64,000 nucleotides of DNA from Xanthobacter aminoxidans (GTDB taxonomy: Bacteria > Pseudomonadota > Alphaproteobacteria > Rhizobiales > Xanthobacteraceae): the NCBI RefSeq assembly GCF_023571765.1, contig NZ_JAMJXC010000016.1, positions 1 to 64,000 of the forward strand, given 5' to 3'. Shown in pieces: positions 28,119-37,871 of the stretch; position 1 is the stretch's first letter; the number at the start of each line of letters is the position of its first letter. The notes under the pieces were generated by a model. It saw only the letters and a program-made list of their open reading frames with translations. It was not told the DNA's origin and did no database searches. The position numbers were made by a program, and so were the translations under genes.

Positions 28119-28384
28119 AAGGCCCGCGCTACACAAGCCTCATCTGCCTCACCCTCAGCAGCCTTGCCGTGGGCCCGGCCCTTGGAGACGGCATCCCGCC
28201 CGCGCGGCCAGCGAGCGCCTCGGACGCCGGCTGCGAGCATGGCAGCGCCGGCACGCACAACCTCTTCTGCGCGAAGACCAAATCGGAATGCATCAGCAAA
28301 AACCGCGCATTCCGGCCGCACGAGATCACCCATTGCACCATTCGCTATGACCAGTGCATGCGGGTGTGGGGCACGGCCAAATGA
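28115..28384 (+). CDS. Small cysteine-rich secreted protein (coupled set, 2 of 3)
   Basis: 89 residues. The signal peptide ends near GPALG. The mature part contains five cysteines and three histidines (GCEHGSAGTHNLFCAKTKSE, HEITHCTIRYDQCMRVWG), a density fitting disulphides or a metal site. Its ATG overlaps the previous stop and its own stop overlaps the next start, both as ATGA. No family recognised; a periplasmic metal-binding role is inferred from the efflux operon context. Confidence 0.65.
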   Translation: MKGPRYTSLICLTLSSLAVGPALGDGIPPARPASASDAGCEHGSAGTHNLFCAKTKSECISKNRAFRPHEITHCTIRYDQCMRVWGTAK

Positions 28385-28854
28385 GGGCGGCGGCGTCTGC
28401 AGCGTGGATGCTGCATCTTTTGGTGGCGGCCGCATCACCTCTTGCGCTCGGGCCGGTGCAGGCGAGCGAGAGCCACAATGAGCGCGATCTGATCCGGGCC
28501 TTCACCTTTCAAAACCTCACGGTCTATTGCGGCCAGTTCACCCCCGCCGCCCTCTCCCAGACGGTCGGAAAGGACGGCGGGATCAACGGGCTGGCTCACC
28601 ATGTGAAGGCGGAAGCCGCAGCCGGGCTCCCCGAGGCGGACGCCGATCGCCTCCTCCGGCGCTCCGCGGATACCGCACGCGCCCTCGCACTGAACGCGGT
28701 GCGTCTGCACTATGACGCAGATCGCGAAGTGGAAAACGCCCGCATCACACAATGGTGCGACGCGGTCGTGGTGCCTGCGGTGCGGCGACAGATTGAATCG
28801 CATGGTGCGGCGGAAGAGGGTGGCCCGACGGCGCCTGAGCAGCGCCGGCCTTGA
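28381..28854 (+). CDS. Secreted helical protein of unknown function (coupled set, 3 of 3)
   Basis: 157 residues from ATG 28381, overlapping the previous stop by four bases. A signal peptide (AWMLHLLVAAASPLALGPVQ) precedes a mostly helical body with two cysteines (VYCGQF and TQWCDA) and an Arg-rich middle (ADRLLRRSADTARALALNAV). No recognisable family. It is the last gene of a run that starts with the RND pump; the following DMT gene begins 143 bases later with its own ribosome site. Confidence 0.65.
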   Translation: MRAAASAAWMLHLLVAAASPLALGPVQASESHNERDLIRAFTFQNLTVYCGQFTPAALSQTVGKDGGINGLAHHVKAEAAAGLPEADADRLLRRSADTARALALNAVRLHYDADREVENARITQWCDAVVVPAVRRQIESHGAAEEGGPTAPEQRRP

Positions 28855-28997
28855 GCCGGTCTCACTCAGAACGCCGCTGGCGCACCCTCATCACCGAGCA
28901 CGCCTCCCGGAAGGTCCCCGTGTGCGTTGTGGAGCATCGGTGCCAACCGTTTCATATCCCGCCCCAGCGGATAGAAATACTCCCAAGGGAGGCGGCC

Positions 28998-30044
28998 ATG
29001 AACACCGGAATTGTCTTCGCACTCGTCTCGGCCGGGTTATTTGGCGCCAGCACGCCGCTCGCCAAGCTGCTCCTTGGCGCCGTCGATCCGTGGATGATGG
29101 CCGGCCTGCTCTACCTCGGGGCCGGTGCGGGCCTTGCCGCCGTGCATCTGTCCCGGGCCGCGCTCCGGCTGCCGGCGGTGGAGGCGCCGCTGCGGCGGAC
29201 CGACGTGCCATGGCTCGCGCTGGTGATCCTCGCCGGCGGTGTCCTCGGCCCCCTGCTGCTCATGTTCGGCCTCGCCCGGACCGACGGCGCGAGCGCGTCC
29301 CTTCTGCTCAATCTGGAAGGTGTGGCGACCATGGCCATCGCCTGGATCGCCTTCCGCGAGAATGTGGACAGACGCCTCCTTCTGGGCGCGCTCGCCATCC
29401 TCGCCGGCGCGGCGCTGCTGTCATGGCAGGGCCGGGCGACGCTCGACCTCGGCGCCATGCTGATCGCCGGCGCCTGCCTGTGCTGGGGCATCGACAACAA
29501 CCTCACGCGCAAACTGTCCTCCGCCGACCCCGTGCAGATCGCCATGCTGAAGGGCCTGATCGCCGGAACCATCAACCTGGTGATCGCGCTTGGCCACGGG
29601 GCGGCCCTTCCTTCGGCAGGGGCTGTGGCCGCGGCTGCCGTGGTCGGCTTCTTCGGCTATGGAATCAGCCTCGCCCTGTTCGTGCTCGCGCTGCGCCATC
29701 TCGGCACCGCGCGCACCGGCGCCTATTTCTCGCTCGCGCCGTTCGCGGGCGCACTCCTCGCCATCGCGCTGCTCGGCGAGGCCCTTACGCCCCAGCTCGT
29801 GATCGCGGGCCTCTTCATGGCGCTCGGCCTCTGGCTCCACCTCTCCGAGCAGCATGAGCACGAGCACGCCCACGAGGCTCTGGAACACGAGCACCGCCAC
29901 CGCCACGACGCGCACCACCAGCACGCCCACGATGCGGGCATCCCGGCCGGCGAGCCGCACACCCACCGGCACCGGCACACTCCGATGGTGCACAGGCATC
30001 CGCACTACCCGGACATCCATCACAGGCACGGACACGGCGCGTGA
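28998..30044 (+). CDS. EamA/DMT-family permease with histidine-rich cytoplasmic tail
   Basis: 348 residues from ATG 28998 (AAGGGAGG upstream). Ten membrane helices in two EamA repeats; the first begins VFALVSAGLFGASTPLAKLL and the second contains ACLCWGIDNNLTRKLSSADP. After the tenth helix the last 66 residues contain 23 histidines, as HEHEHAHEALEHEHRHRHD and HTHRHRHTPMVHRHPHYPD. Such tails bind nickel, cobalt or zinc. Adjacency to a CzcA-type pump suggests metal movement or sensing rather than the usual metabolite export of this family. The tail is low in complexity and probably variable. Confidence 0.88.
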   Translation: MNTGIVFALVSAGLFGASTPLAKLLLGAVDPWMMAGLLYLGAGAGLAAVHLSRAALRLPAVEAPLRRTDVPWLALVILAGGVLGPLLLMFGLARTDGASASLLLNLEGVATMAIAWIAFRENVDRRLLLGALAILAGAALLSWQGRATLDLGAMLIAGACLCWGIDNNLTRKLSSADPVQIAMLKGLIAGTINLVIALGHGAALPSAGAVAAAAVVGFFGYGISLALFVLALRHLGTARTGAYFSLAPFAGALLAIALLGEALTPQLVIAGLFMALGLWLHLSEQHEHEHAHEALEHEHRHRHDAHHQHAHDAGIPAGEPHTHRHRHTPMVHRHPHYPDIHHRHGHGA

Positions 30045-30156
30045 CGTCTGAGACCGGATTGCGCGCGGATCATCGATCACGGTCGGCCGTCGTCGAGGCT
30101 TCCCTATATGCTCGAAATCCCGTCCCATAGGGACAGGACACGAGACGGAGGTTCAG

Positions 30157-32217
30157 ATGCGGGAGGGACAGGGACCGGATCTCATCCAACGCATGGCACC
30201 TCCCCCCATGAGGCCGCCGCGCCGGTACCGCGCAGTCCTTGCGGGTGCGCTGGCTGCGGTGCTCGCCGCCATGCCTGGTATGGCCGAGACACAGAAGGCA
30301 TCGACGTCAACGTCGCCGGAGCCGGTGCGGATGGTGCTGGATCGGCCCGCCCTGAGCATGGTCGAGGCCAAGGGCTGGTCGTTCGCCGCGCTCATGGGCG
30401 CGCCCGGCGCGGCAACGCTCGATGCGTTGAAGGCCCGCAGCCCGCTCTATGGCGATCTCTCCCGCCAGCTCGGAGACGACGTGAAGACGCTGCGGACGGA
30501 GATGGCGGCCAACAAGCGCCCGCTGTTCGAGGTGACCGACGACAATGTGGGCCGGATCATCGACCTGCGCTGGCTCGCCTCGCCTTTGGCCAGCTTCCGC
30601 CTCGTCGGCGTGGTCAACCGCACCGACCGGCGCGATTTCACCGCGCTGACGTTACGGCCATCCTGCGGCGAGGTGCGCCTCATCTATCGCCTCGCCTATC
30701 GCTTCCGCCGGGGCGCCCTTGTCTACGCCTCCCGTCTGCCGGTGAACATCAATGCGGTGTTCGACGTGCCCGCCGCGGCCGGGGTCCCCTGCCCTGACCT
30801 CGCCCGCGCCTGGACGCCGCCGCACCCCGATATGGACGCGACCGAGACGGCGAACTGGCTGGCGACCGGGCCGCTCGCGGGCCTCGCCTTGCGGCAGATC
30901 GAGATCAACGCCCAGGTGGTCCGCCTGCCGTCCGGCATGGAAACCGAGCTCGGCGGGCAGGCCATCTATCTCATGCGGGTGTTCCGCATTGAAGGCGACC
31001 GCGCCATTCCAAAGCCGCTGGAGAACACCCCGGATGTCGCGCGGCTCGGCGCCGATGCCGCATTGAAGGCGCGTCTGGTGGACTATCTGCGCGCCCACCT
31101 GCCTGAGATCGACCGGGGCGTGTACCAGATCCCGGACGAGTTCCTGGCCGACAAGGTCCTCTCCTTCTCCACCTTCGGCAGCGCGCGGACCGCCAACCAT
31201 CCCTTCGCCAGCCTTTTCACGCCAACGGATTTTGCCGGCCTGCCCTATGCGGACCTCGGCTATGTGGCCTCCCCGGCCGGGCTGATCGCGCGGCTCGATG
31301 ACGGAACCTGCACCGGCTGCCATCAGGGCGCGGCGACGGCGGGCTTCCACCTGATCGGCCATGACGAGCCGGATGCCTCCCCCTTCAACGTGGTGAAGGT
31401 GCCCATCTCGCCCCATCTTTACGCCGAGGATGCGCGGCGGCGCGCCTATCATGCCGCGCTGGCGGAGGGGCGCGACCCCGACGTGTTCCGGCCGCTCTCC
31501 ATCGCGCCGCCGGCCTCGTGGACCGGCGCGACCCCGCATGCGCCGATGCCGGCGGCCGCCACCATGGCATGCCTGCTGCCCAGGGAGCCGGCGCCCTTCA
31601 AGGACGGATGGAGCTGCGGCGGGGCGTTCTCCTGCGAGGCCATCGCCCACAATCCCCGCCTGCCGGTGGAGACCGGCCAGTGCATGCCTAGGCAGGACAA
31701 GGGCCGCAACAATGGCATCGTCTCCGGCATGGCCTGCCTCTCCGGCGAGATCGTGCCCGGCAGGGCGCCCTATCTCGATCGGTTCCGCATCCTCCGGCAG
31801 ATCAACAGCCCTTCGGCGACGGTCTCGCCCACCGCCTACAATTGCCGGCCGGCAAAACTCGGCGTGCCGGGCGGTGCGGCCTATCGCCAGTGCACGCCGG
31901 CCGAGCGCGCGTTCTCGGGATTCACGGCGGGCCAGCCACCGGCGGAAATCTGCGCCCTTGTCGGCGGCAAGGCGTTCGATTTATGTGTCGCAACCGACAA
32001 CTTCGCCAGGTGCATGGATGCCAGCGTGGTCCGAGGCAACCGGCCGAGCTGTGGCACCGGCCGCTTCTGCCGCGAAGACTTCATGTGCCAGGCCCTGCCG
32101 CCGAACATTCCCGGCGTCGCCCCGGTGGCGCGGGACAACGGCTTCTGCTCACCCACGTATTTCGTGTTCCAGATGCGCATCGACGGCCATCCGGATCCGA
32201 TCCAGGGCGTGAAGTAA
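30157..32217 (+). CDS. Large secreted cysteine-rich protein with one CxxCH motif
   Basis: 686 residues from ATG 30157 (GGAGG seven bases upstream); Met13 is a second option. A basic head and hydrophobic stretch (RRYRAVLAGALAAVLAAMPG) form the signal. The N-terminal half resembles no family I know (FRLVGVVNRTDRRDFTALTL, IYRLAYRFRRGALVYASRLP). In the middle, DDGTCTGCHQGAATAGFH is a single haem-c binding site. The C-terminal 200 residues carry many cysteines (WSCGGAFSCEAIA, FDLCVATDNFARCMDASV, GRFCREDFMC), suggesting disulphide-rich modules. Probably a periplasmic or surface redox protein. Monocistronic, ending in a strong hairpin. Confidence 0.75.
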   Translation: MREGQGPDLIQRMAPPPMRPPRRYRAVLAGALAAVLAAMPGMAETQKASTSTSPEPVRMVLDRPALSMVEAKGWSFAALMGAPGAATLDALKARSPLYGDLSRQLGDDVKTLRTEMAANKRPLFEVTDDNVGRIIDLRWLASPLASFRLVGVVNRTDRRDFTALTLRPSCGEVRLIYRLAYRFRRGALVYASRLPVNINAVFDVPAAAGVPCPDLARAWTPPHPDMDATETANWLATGPLAGLALRQIEINAQVVRLPSGMETELGGQAIYLMRVFRIEGDRAIPKPLENTPDVARLGADAALKARLVDYLRAHLPEIDRGVYQIPDEFLADKVLSFSTFGSARTANHPFASLFTPTDFAGLPYADLGYVASPAGLIARLDDGTCTGCHQGAATAGFHLIGHDEPDASPFNVVKVPISPHLYAEDARRRAYHAALAEGRDPDVFRPLSIAPPASWTGATPHAPMPAAATMACLLPREPAPFKDGWSCGGAFSCEAIAHNPRLPVETGQCMPRQDKGRNNGIVSGMACLSGEIVPGRAPYLDRFRILRQINSPSATVSPTAYNCRPAKLGVPGGAAYRQCTPAERAFSGFTAGQPPAEICALVGGKAFDLCVATDNFARCMDASVVRGNRPSCGTGRFCREDFMCQALPPNIPGVAPVARDNGFCSPTYFVFQMRIDGHPDPIQGVK

Positions 32218-32221
32218 ATCC

Positions 32222-32252
32222 GTCGGCCGGCCTCGGGGGGAGGCCGGCCGAC
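32222..32252. terminator. Bidirectional terminator between convergent genes
   Basis: GTCGGCCGGCCTC, five G, GAGGCCGGCCGAC: a perfect 13-bp stem between the stop of the cysteine-rich gene and the stop of the ABC ATPase on the other strand. Confidence 0.7.
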
Positions 32253-32279
32253 CACTCGCATGGACCTATCGCAGGTCCG

Positions 32280-33632
32280 TCAGGTCGGGTTTTCCAGATT
32301 GAACTGGCCGGCATGCTCGTCATAGCCGAACAGCTCGCCATAGCGGCCCCAGGTTATGAGCGCACGCAGGGTCGTCTCGGCGAAGTCCTCGGACATGTGG
32401 TCCTCCAGCTCCTCGCTGAAGCGGGTGAACGGCGCGCGGTGGGTCGGCCGCTCGTCCAGCACCCGACGGATGAGGCCGGCCAGCGGCACGTAGGCCATCA
32501 GGTGATCCGCGAACAGGCGCTTGCGGGCATCCACCTCGGATTCGGCAAAGTGCCGGCCGGCCTCAGACAGCGTCACGTCGCCCGCTTCCACCCCCGCGAA
32601 CCGCAGCAGTTGCAGCGTCTCGACGATGGGGAACAGCTCGTCCACCTCCATCTGCAAGGCGGCTGCGAGAACGGGGAGATCGGCCCTGCCGTTGTAAGGC
32701 GGCCCGGCCAGCGTCTCCATCAGGCCTGACAGGAGGTTGGTGGAGATGTTGGGCAGAGCGGTGCCGATGCCCGCGATGCCGGCGCCTTCGTGCCTGGGTT
32801 CGCTCTTTTCCAGCGGCGTCCGCTGGGTCATGCGGCCATAGATGTCATCCACGATGGCGCGGAACACCGGGTCGAGCCGCGCGCGCGGGTGCGGCAGGTC
32901 GATCTTGATCTCCGCCGCCACCCGGCCGGGATTGGAGGAGAAGATCAGGATACGGTCGCACATGAGCACCGCTTCCTCGATGTTGTGCGTGACCATGAGG
33001 ATGGACTTGATGGGCAGCCGCCCCTCGATCCACAGGTCGATCAGGTCGGTGCGCAGGGTCTCGGCGGTGAGCACGTCGAGCGCGGAAAACGGCTCGTCCA
33101 TGAGCATCAGGCGCGGGTGCACCACCAGGGCGCGGGCGAAGCCCACGCGCTGGCGCATGCCGCCGGAAAGCTCCTTGGGATAGGCGCTCTCGAAGCCGTC
33201 GAGGCCGATGAGGTCGATGGCCTGAATGGCGCGGCGCCGGCCTTCGGCCGCGGGCACGCCGATGGCGTCGAGACCGACCTCCACATTCTCCAGAACGGTG
33301 AGCCAGGGAAACAGCGCGAAGCTCTGGAACACCATGGAGAGGCCCTCGCACGGGCCGGTGACGGGCTTGCCGCACCATTCCACGCGGCCGGTGGTGGGCT
33401 TCACCAGGCCGGAGATGATGCGCAGGAGCGTGGACTTGCCTGAGCCCGAGCGGCCCAGAAGCCCCACCACTTCGCCCTCATTGATGGTGAGCGACACGTC
33501 ATCCAGCACCAGCAGGTCGGCATTCTCACCCTTGTGGTAGATCTGCCGGACGCCCGAGGCGGAGACGAGGGTTTTCTTTTCGCTGTCGACGACAGAGGCG
33601 TGGTGTTCCATCAGGGTCATCTCATCCTCCAT
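32280..33632 (-). CDS. ABC transporter ATPase with C-terminal AAA-associated domain (nitrate/taurine type)
   Basis: 450 residues. The first 270 are a NitT/TauT-type ATPase: Walker [13 protein letters not shown], signature [20 protein letters not shown], Walker [13 protein letters not shown] and the switch histidine in [10 protein letters not shown]. The C-terminal 150 residues form the winged-helix AAA-associated domain ([40 protein letters not shown]) found in a subset of these transporters. Its start overlaps the stop of the permease gene by one base. No binding-protein gene accompanies the pair, so the substrate is open. Confidence 0.9.
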   Translation of the reverse strand: MEDEMTLMEHHASVVDSEKKTLVSASGVRQIYHKGENADLLVLDDVSLTINEGEVVGLLGRSGSGKSTLLRIISGLVKPTTGRVEWCGKPVTGPCEGLSMVFQSFALFPWLTVLENVEVGLDAIGVPAAEGRRRAIQAIDLIGLDGFESAYPKELSGGMRQRVGFARALVVHPRLMLMDEPFSALDVLTAETLRTDLIDLWIEGRLPIKSILMVTHNIEEAVLMCDRILIFSSNPGRVAAEIKIDLPHPRARLDPVFRAIVDDIYGRMTQRTPLEKSEPRHEGAGIAGIGTALPNISTNLLSGLMETLAGPPYNGRADLPVLAAALQMEVDELFPIVETLQLLRFAGVEAGDVTLSEAGRHFAESEVDARKRLFADHLMAYVPLAGLIRRVLDERPTHRAPFTRFSEELEDHMSEDFAETTLRALITWGRYGELFGYDEHAGQFNLENPT

Positions 33633-35368
33633 CAGTCGAGGCGCAGACGGCGGCCGGCGAAGACATAGAGCGGACGCCAGAGCAGTCGGTTGAACAGGAT
33701 CACGAAGATCGACATCACCGCGATGCCGAGCACGATGCGCGGATAGTCGCCCGCGGCGGTGGCATCGGCGATGTAGGCGCCGATGCCGTGGGCGCGCAGC
33801 GTGGTGTCACCCCAGCTCGCCACCTCGGCGACGATGGAGGCGTTCCAGGAGCCTCCGCTCGCGGTGATGGCGCCGGTGACGTAATAGGGAAAGATCCCCG
33901 GCAGCATCACCTTCTTCCACCAGCTCCAGCCGCGGATGCGGAAGGTGCCCGCCGCCTCCCTCAGATCGTTGGGGAAGGCGCTCGCCCCCGCCACCACGTT
34001 GAACAGGATGTACCACTGGGTGCCGAGCACCATCAGCGGCGACAGCCAGATGTCCGGGTCGAGGCCGAGCCGGACGATGGCCACCACCGCGAACGGGAAG
34101 ATGATGTTGGCCGGGAAGGCCGCGAGGAACTGCGCCAGCGGCTGCACCCGCTCGGCCCAGGCCGGCCGGAGGCCGATCCAGACCCCGATGGGCACCCAGA
34201 TGAGGGTGGCAAGGGCGATCAGCACGATCACCCGCAGCATGGTCAGCACCCCGAGGCCGAAGGCCTGCGCCACCTCCGGCCAGGTCAGCTCGGTGGCGAC
34301 GAAGGTGACGATAGTCCACAGGCAATAGGCCGTCACCGCCAGCACCAGCGCGAGCCACACCTTGTCGGAGAGCGGGCTGGACAAGGCGCGGCGGGCGTCC
34401 CCCGGCACCGCGACCGGAAGGGCGAGGCGCTGGCGCGGGACCGCGGACAGCAGCGCGCCCAGCGGCCCCAACAGGCGCTGGAACAGGCGGGTGCGCCGGG
34501 CCGCCGAGAGCAGCCAGGAGGAAGGCGCGGCCCCGCTGGCGGAGGTCTCCACCCGGAACTTGTCGGCCCAGGCCACCAGCGGGCGGAACAGCAGCTGGTC
34601 GTAGATGAGGATGACGGCCAGCATGGCCAGCACCGCCCAGCCCACCGCCGGCAGGTTCTGCTCCTTGATGGCGAGGGCCACGTAGGAGCCCACCCCCGGC
34701 AGGGTGATGGTGGTGTCGCCCACCGAGATGGCCTCCGACGCCACCACGAAGAACCAGCCCCCGGACATGGACATCATGGTGTTCCACACCAGTCCCGGCA
34801 TGGAGAAGGGCACTTCCAGCCGCCAGAAGCGCTGCCAGCCGGTGAGGCGGAAGGAGCGGGTGGCCTCGTCGAGGTCGCGCGGCACGGTCTTCAGCGACTG
34901 GTAGAAGCTGAAGGTCATGTTCCAGGCCTGGCTGGTGAAGATGGCGAAGATGGCCGCCAGTTCCACCCCCAGCACCTTCCCCGGGAACAGGGACATGAAG
35001 CCCACCACGGTGAAGGACAGAAAGCCCAGCACCGGCACCGACTGGAGAATGTCCAGCATGGGGATGAGCACCATCTCCGCCCGCCGGCTCTTGGCCGCCA
35101 GCGCGCCGTAGAGGAAGGTGAAGACCAGCGAGGCGACGATGGCCGCCAGCATGCGCAGCGTGGTGCGCAGCGCATATTCCGGCAGCTGGGCGGGATCGAG
35201 GGAGACGGGCGTCTGGTTCAAGGCGGCGAGGGGCACGAGTGTGCCCTGCCCGCCATGCACAATCAGGATGAGCGCGCCGAACAGCAGGCCGAAGGCCAGC
35301 GCATCCCACAGGTTCGGCGCGAAGCGCCGCCGACGGCCCGCTTCCAGGGCCGGGTGCTGCATCGTCAT
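33632..35368 (-). CDS. Fused double ABC permease (two BPD_transp_1 domains)
   Basis: 578 residues from ATG 35368; longer readings add an unlikely Arg/Pro-rich head. Two complete permease units lie in one chain. The first has [20 protein letters not shown] and the EAA-type loop [20 protein letters not shown]; the second has the equivalent [21 protein letters not shown] full transporter would therefore need only one copy of this protein. Fused permeases partnered with AAA-associated ATPases form a recognisable subfamily with unknown substrates. No solute-binding protein is encoded nearby. Confidence 0.88.
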   Translation of the reverse strand: MTMQHPALEAGRRRRFAPNLWDALAFGLLFGALILIVHGGQGTLVPLAALNQTPVSLDPAQLPEYALRTTLRMLAAIVASLVFTFLYGALAAKSRRAEMVLIPMLDILQSVPVLGFLSFTVVGFMSLFPGKVLGVELAAIFAIFTSQAWNMTFSFYQSLKTVPRDLDEATRSFRLTGWQRFWRLEVPFSMPGLVWNTMMSMSGGWFFVVASEAISVGDTTITLPGVGSYVALAIKEQNLPAVGWAVLAMLAVILIYDQLLFRPLVAWADKFRVETSASGAAPSSWLLSAARRTRLFQRLLGPLGALLSAVPRQRLALPVAVPGDARRALSSPLSDKVWLALVLAVTAYCLWTIVTFVATELTWPEVAQAFGLGVLTMLRVIVLIALATLIWVPIGVWIGLRPAWAERVQPLAQFLAAFPANIIFPFAVVAIVRLGLDPDIWLSPLMVLGTQWYILFNVVAGASAFPNDLREAAGTFRIRGWSWWKKVMLPGIFPYYVTGAITASGGSWNASIVAEVASWGDTTLRAHGIGAYIADATAAGDYPRIVLGIAVMSIFVILFNRLLWRPLYVFAGRRLRLD

Positions 35369-36039
35369 GACGACAGATCCGAATGCGATTGGGAATTTGC
35401 GGCGCCGACGGGCAGCCGGTGCCGGGAGGTTTCGCATGGGACTGGGGCTCACCCTGTCCTGCCGGGACAGCAGGAACCGCCCTGCCCGAGGCCGCGCAGC
35501 GGAGCACGGCCATGCGACGCCACCGTGACGGCGCCGCGATGGGGCTGTGGTCAGCCAGGATGGGTGCCAGGCCTGCGCCTGTGCGCGCATCGGCTTCGAT
35601 CGCCGTCCTCGTTACGATGAGAGAACGCGATAGGTCTGCGGAAATACAGCGCCCGCATGGCTCACCTCTTGTCCCGGAGCCTGCCGGCGGGACGGTGAAC
35701 CGGACGCGAAAGGTCAGGTCCGCGCGGCCGCGGGCGGGCTCGAGCTAGATCGACTGGAACTGTCCATCACCCGATTGCTTTCAAGAAATCCGGCCGGCCT
35801 GACGGTGGAGTCTTCGATGAACCCGCGAACGGGCACGCTCCATCTCCCAAGCATCCGGTGACGCCGCCTATCGCGCCCGGCGCCGGCGCGGTCAAGCGGA
35901 AAATGCGCGGTGCGGCAAGGCGTCCGGACTGACGCTGCGAGACCGGCTTCGGCGCCCTGGGACAGCAGCTGAGGCACGAAATCTCCGGTCATCACCCATG
36001 AATGGATGCATCCGGCGCGGCCTTGAGCCGTGCCCCGCC
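35369..36039. other. Intergenic region, 671 bp
   Basis: Separates two minus-strand operons. Composition is like the rest of the window. No RNA gene, repeat or hairpin with a T-run was found. A minus-strand frame at about 35940-36010 contains DFVPQLLSQGAEAGL, which vaguely recalls the end of a periplasmic binding protein but has no supporting flanks. The promoter of the permease gene should lie near 35369-35600. Confidence 0.45.
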
Positions 36040-37251
36040 CTACCTGCCGCTCCGTCTCCGGAGCCCATCGACCGCCCGAAGGATCGCCTTCGCCTCGGCC
36101 CCTGCGTCGAACGGCACTGCATCTCCGCCCCGCCCATAGAGCCGCGCGTCGAGGCGGGCCGTCTCTTGCCCGCTCACCGGCAGTCCGAGTGCGCGCCACC
36201 GGCGCAGGTGACGCTCCACCGCACGGCGGAGCGCGAATGGCTCGCCGGTCCGCACCGCCCGGCGCAAGGCGAGACGGGTGGGGTCCACTGGCGAGAGCCG
36301 CCCGAGCACCCTCAGCACGTCGTCCCGCCGGCGCGGCCCGAGGCCCGCGAGGACCAGCACACATCCCGCCAACAGCCCGCCCGTGATGGCCAGCGCCGCG
36401 GCCCGCACCTGCCCGGCGGGCAGATGCCCGGTGCCGCCGACCCCGGCGTAGATGCTGGCATAGCCGAAGGGGATCGCGGGAATCTCCGCCGTGCGCATCT
36501 GCCGTGCTTCGGTGTCAAACCAGGGGATGGCGATGGCCGGAAGGACGGCGGGGTCGCCGGTGCTCGGCCGCAGGTGCCATTCCCATGTCACCGTCGTGAC
36601 CGGCCCGTCTGGCGTCAGGCGCTGCGTGCGCGCCTCCGGCGCCGCGAAGCTGATGAGCCAGGGCGCGCGCACGATGGGGCGCGGCGGCACCAGATGCGAG
36701 GGCGCCCCCACCGCCTCGATGGTGACGCGGCGGACGAGGGTTTCCCCGTCGCGCAGCTTGCCGGGTTCGGCGGACAGCACGTCGGTGACGGTGAGGCTGC
36801 GCGCCGCGAGCGTCGCCCCCTCGACCGGGAACGGGGCCACCGCCACCGTCACGGGCTCCGCCGTGACCGGCAATTCCTCCCGCGGCGCATCGGTGCCCAC
36901 CACAGTCAGCCGGTGCGTCACCGGCCCGATGGTGAGCGGACCGGCATGGCGCGGGAACAGCGCGATGCGGCGCTCGAACACCCGGACGGACCGCCCCTCC
37001 ACCTGCTCCGTTCGCCACTGGTCGCGGGCGAGCTGCATCCAGTCATAGTCGGGAGAATCGGGAAAGCTCAGCTTTTCCAGCGTGATCTGCCGCTCGTATT
37101 CGCCGCGCACGAGAACGGGGATCATCTCGCCCGCCACCGGCCGCATCTCGGGAATGACCAGCCGCAGGCTCTCCCCTCGCGCGGCGCCAGCCGGGCACAG
37201 GAGGAACAGGAGGCAAAGCGCACGGCGGATCATCAGGGCGCGTAGCCTCAT
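36040..37251 (-). CDS. BatD-like membrane protein
   Basis: 403 residues. A signal peptide (LCLLFLLCPAGAARG) precedes beta-rich repeats (LVIPEMRPVAGEMIPVLVRG, VRRVTIEAVGAPSHLVPPRP) that correspond to the extracytoplasmic oxygen-tolerance BatD region. One membrane helix lies at about 290-312 (ALAITGGLLAGCVLVLAGLG), with a cytoplasmic tail of about 90 residues. It is the last gene of the MoxR-Bat operon and overlaps the preceding gene by four bases. Bat proteins act with MoxR ATPases in envelope integrity or protein maturation; the client is unknown. Confidence 0.75.
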   Translation of the reverse strand: MRLRALMIRRALCLLFLLCPAGAARGESLRLVIPEMRPVAGEMIPVLVRGEYERQITLEKLSFPDSPDYDWMQLARDQWRTEQVEGRSVRVFERRIALFPRHAGPLTIGPVTHRLTVVGTDAPREELPVTAEPVTVAVAPFPVEGATLAARSLTVTDVLSAEPGKLRDGETLVRRVTIEAVGAPSHLVPPRPIVRAPWLISFAAPEARTQRLTPDGPVTTVTWEWHLRPSTGDPAVLPAIAIPWFDTEARQMRTAEIPAIPFGYASIYAGVGGTGHLPAGQVRAAALAITGGLLAGCVLVLAGLGPRRRDDVLRVLGRLSPVDPTRLALRRAVRTGEPFALRRAVERHLRRWRALGLPVSGQETARLDARLYGRGGDAVPFDAGAEAKAILRAVDGLRRRSGR

Positions 37252-37871
37252 TGTGAGTCTCCATCCCGCCCGATCAGGCCCAGGGCTGCGCGGCGCTCGA
37301 ACTCCTTGCGCAGGCGCAGGCGCAGATATGCGCCGGGATCGTCGGCGATGGTGTCGAGCCAGGCATCGGAGGCGACGATGCCGCGCGCCTCGATGGGCTT
37401 CTTCAACTCCGGGTCGGGTGTCGCCACCACGCCGTCGCCCGTGTTCGCGGATGCAGTTCCCACAGCAGCCGGGATATGGCCACGGACGACGCTGGTGCCC
37501 ACCGTCTTGGGCACCAGCGCGTCGATGATCCCGCGCAGCCGGCGCGCCTCGGTGTCCGCCGGGTCCACGAACAGCACAGCGTCGAGATAGGCGACGGACA
37601 GCGCGTAGCGGCCGGTCGCCGCGAGGGTCAGGGCGCGGTTGAAGGTCTCGCTGCGGCCGGCCTCCGCGAAGGCCGCATCGGCGGCGGAATAATCACCGTC
37701 CCGGTAGAAGGCGATGCCCCGTGCGGCGGCATCATCCTGCCAGCCCGCCGTTCCCGGCGCCCCCGCCCAGAAGGCGAGCCGCGCAAGGGAGGACAGCCCC
37801 GCAAGCATGAGGCAGGCGAGGCCCGCCGCCGCCATGAGGAGGATGCGCCGTGCCGGGGAGAGGCCGCTCAT
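37248..37871 (-). CDS. BatC-like membrane protein with TPR-like segment
   Basis: 207 residues. One N-terminal membrane helix (ILLMAAAGLACLMLAGLSSL) leads into a short tetratricopeptide-like region: GIAFYRDGDYSAADAAFAEA, then FNRALTLAATGRYALSVAYL. The C-terminal part has DPGAYLRLRLRKEFERRAAL, similar to the ends of BatC/BatB-TPR proteins. Four-base overlaps on both sides bind it to the operon. It may recruit or scaffold the two vWA proteins. Confidence 0.7.
   Translation of the reverse strand: MSGLSPARRILLMAAAGLACLMLAGLSSLARLAFWAGAPGTAGWQDDAAARGIAFYRDGDYSAADAAFAEAGRSETFNRALTLAATGRYALSVAYLDAVLFVDPADTEARRLRGIIDALVPKTVGTSVVRGHIPAAVGTASANTGDGVVATPDPELKKPIEARGIVASDAWLDTIADDPGAYLRLRLRKEFERRAALGLIGRDGDSQ

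Noticed and set aside
33788-35620. A 610-codon plus-strand frame opposite the double permease, and a similar one at 55357-57066 opposite acoR
   Set aside because: Both are Gly/His/Gln/Arg-rich shadows of well-supported genes.
35940-36010. A minus-strand segment with DFVPQLLSQGAEAGL that could be a binding-protein remnant
   Set aside because: Only about 15 residues look suggestive, with no supporting sequence on either side; not enough to call a pseudogene.
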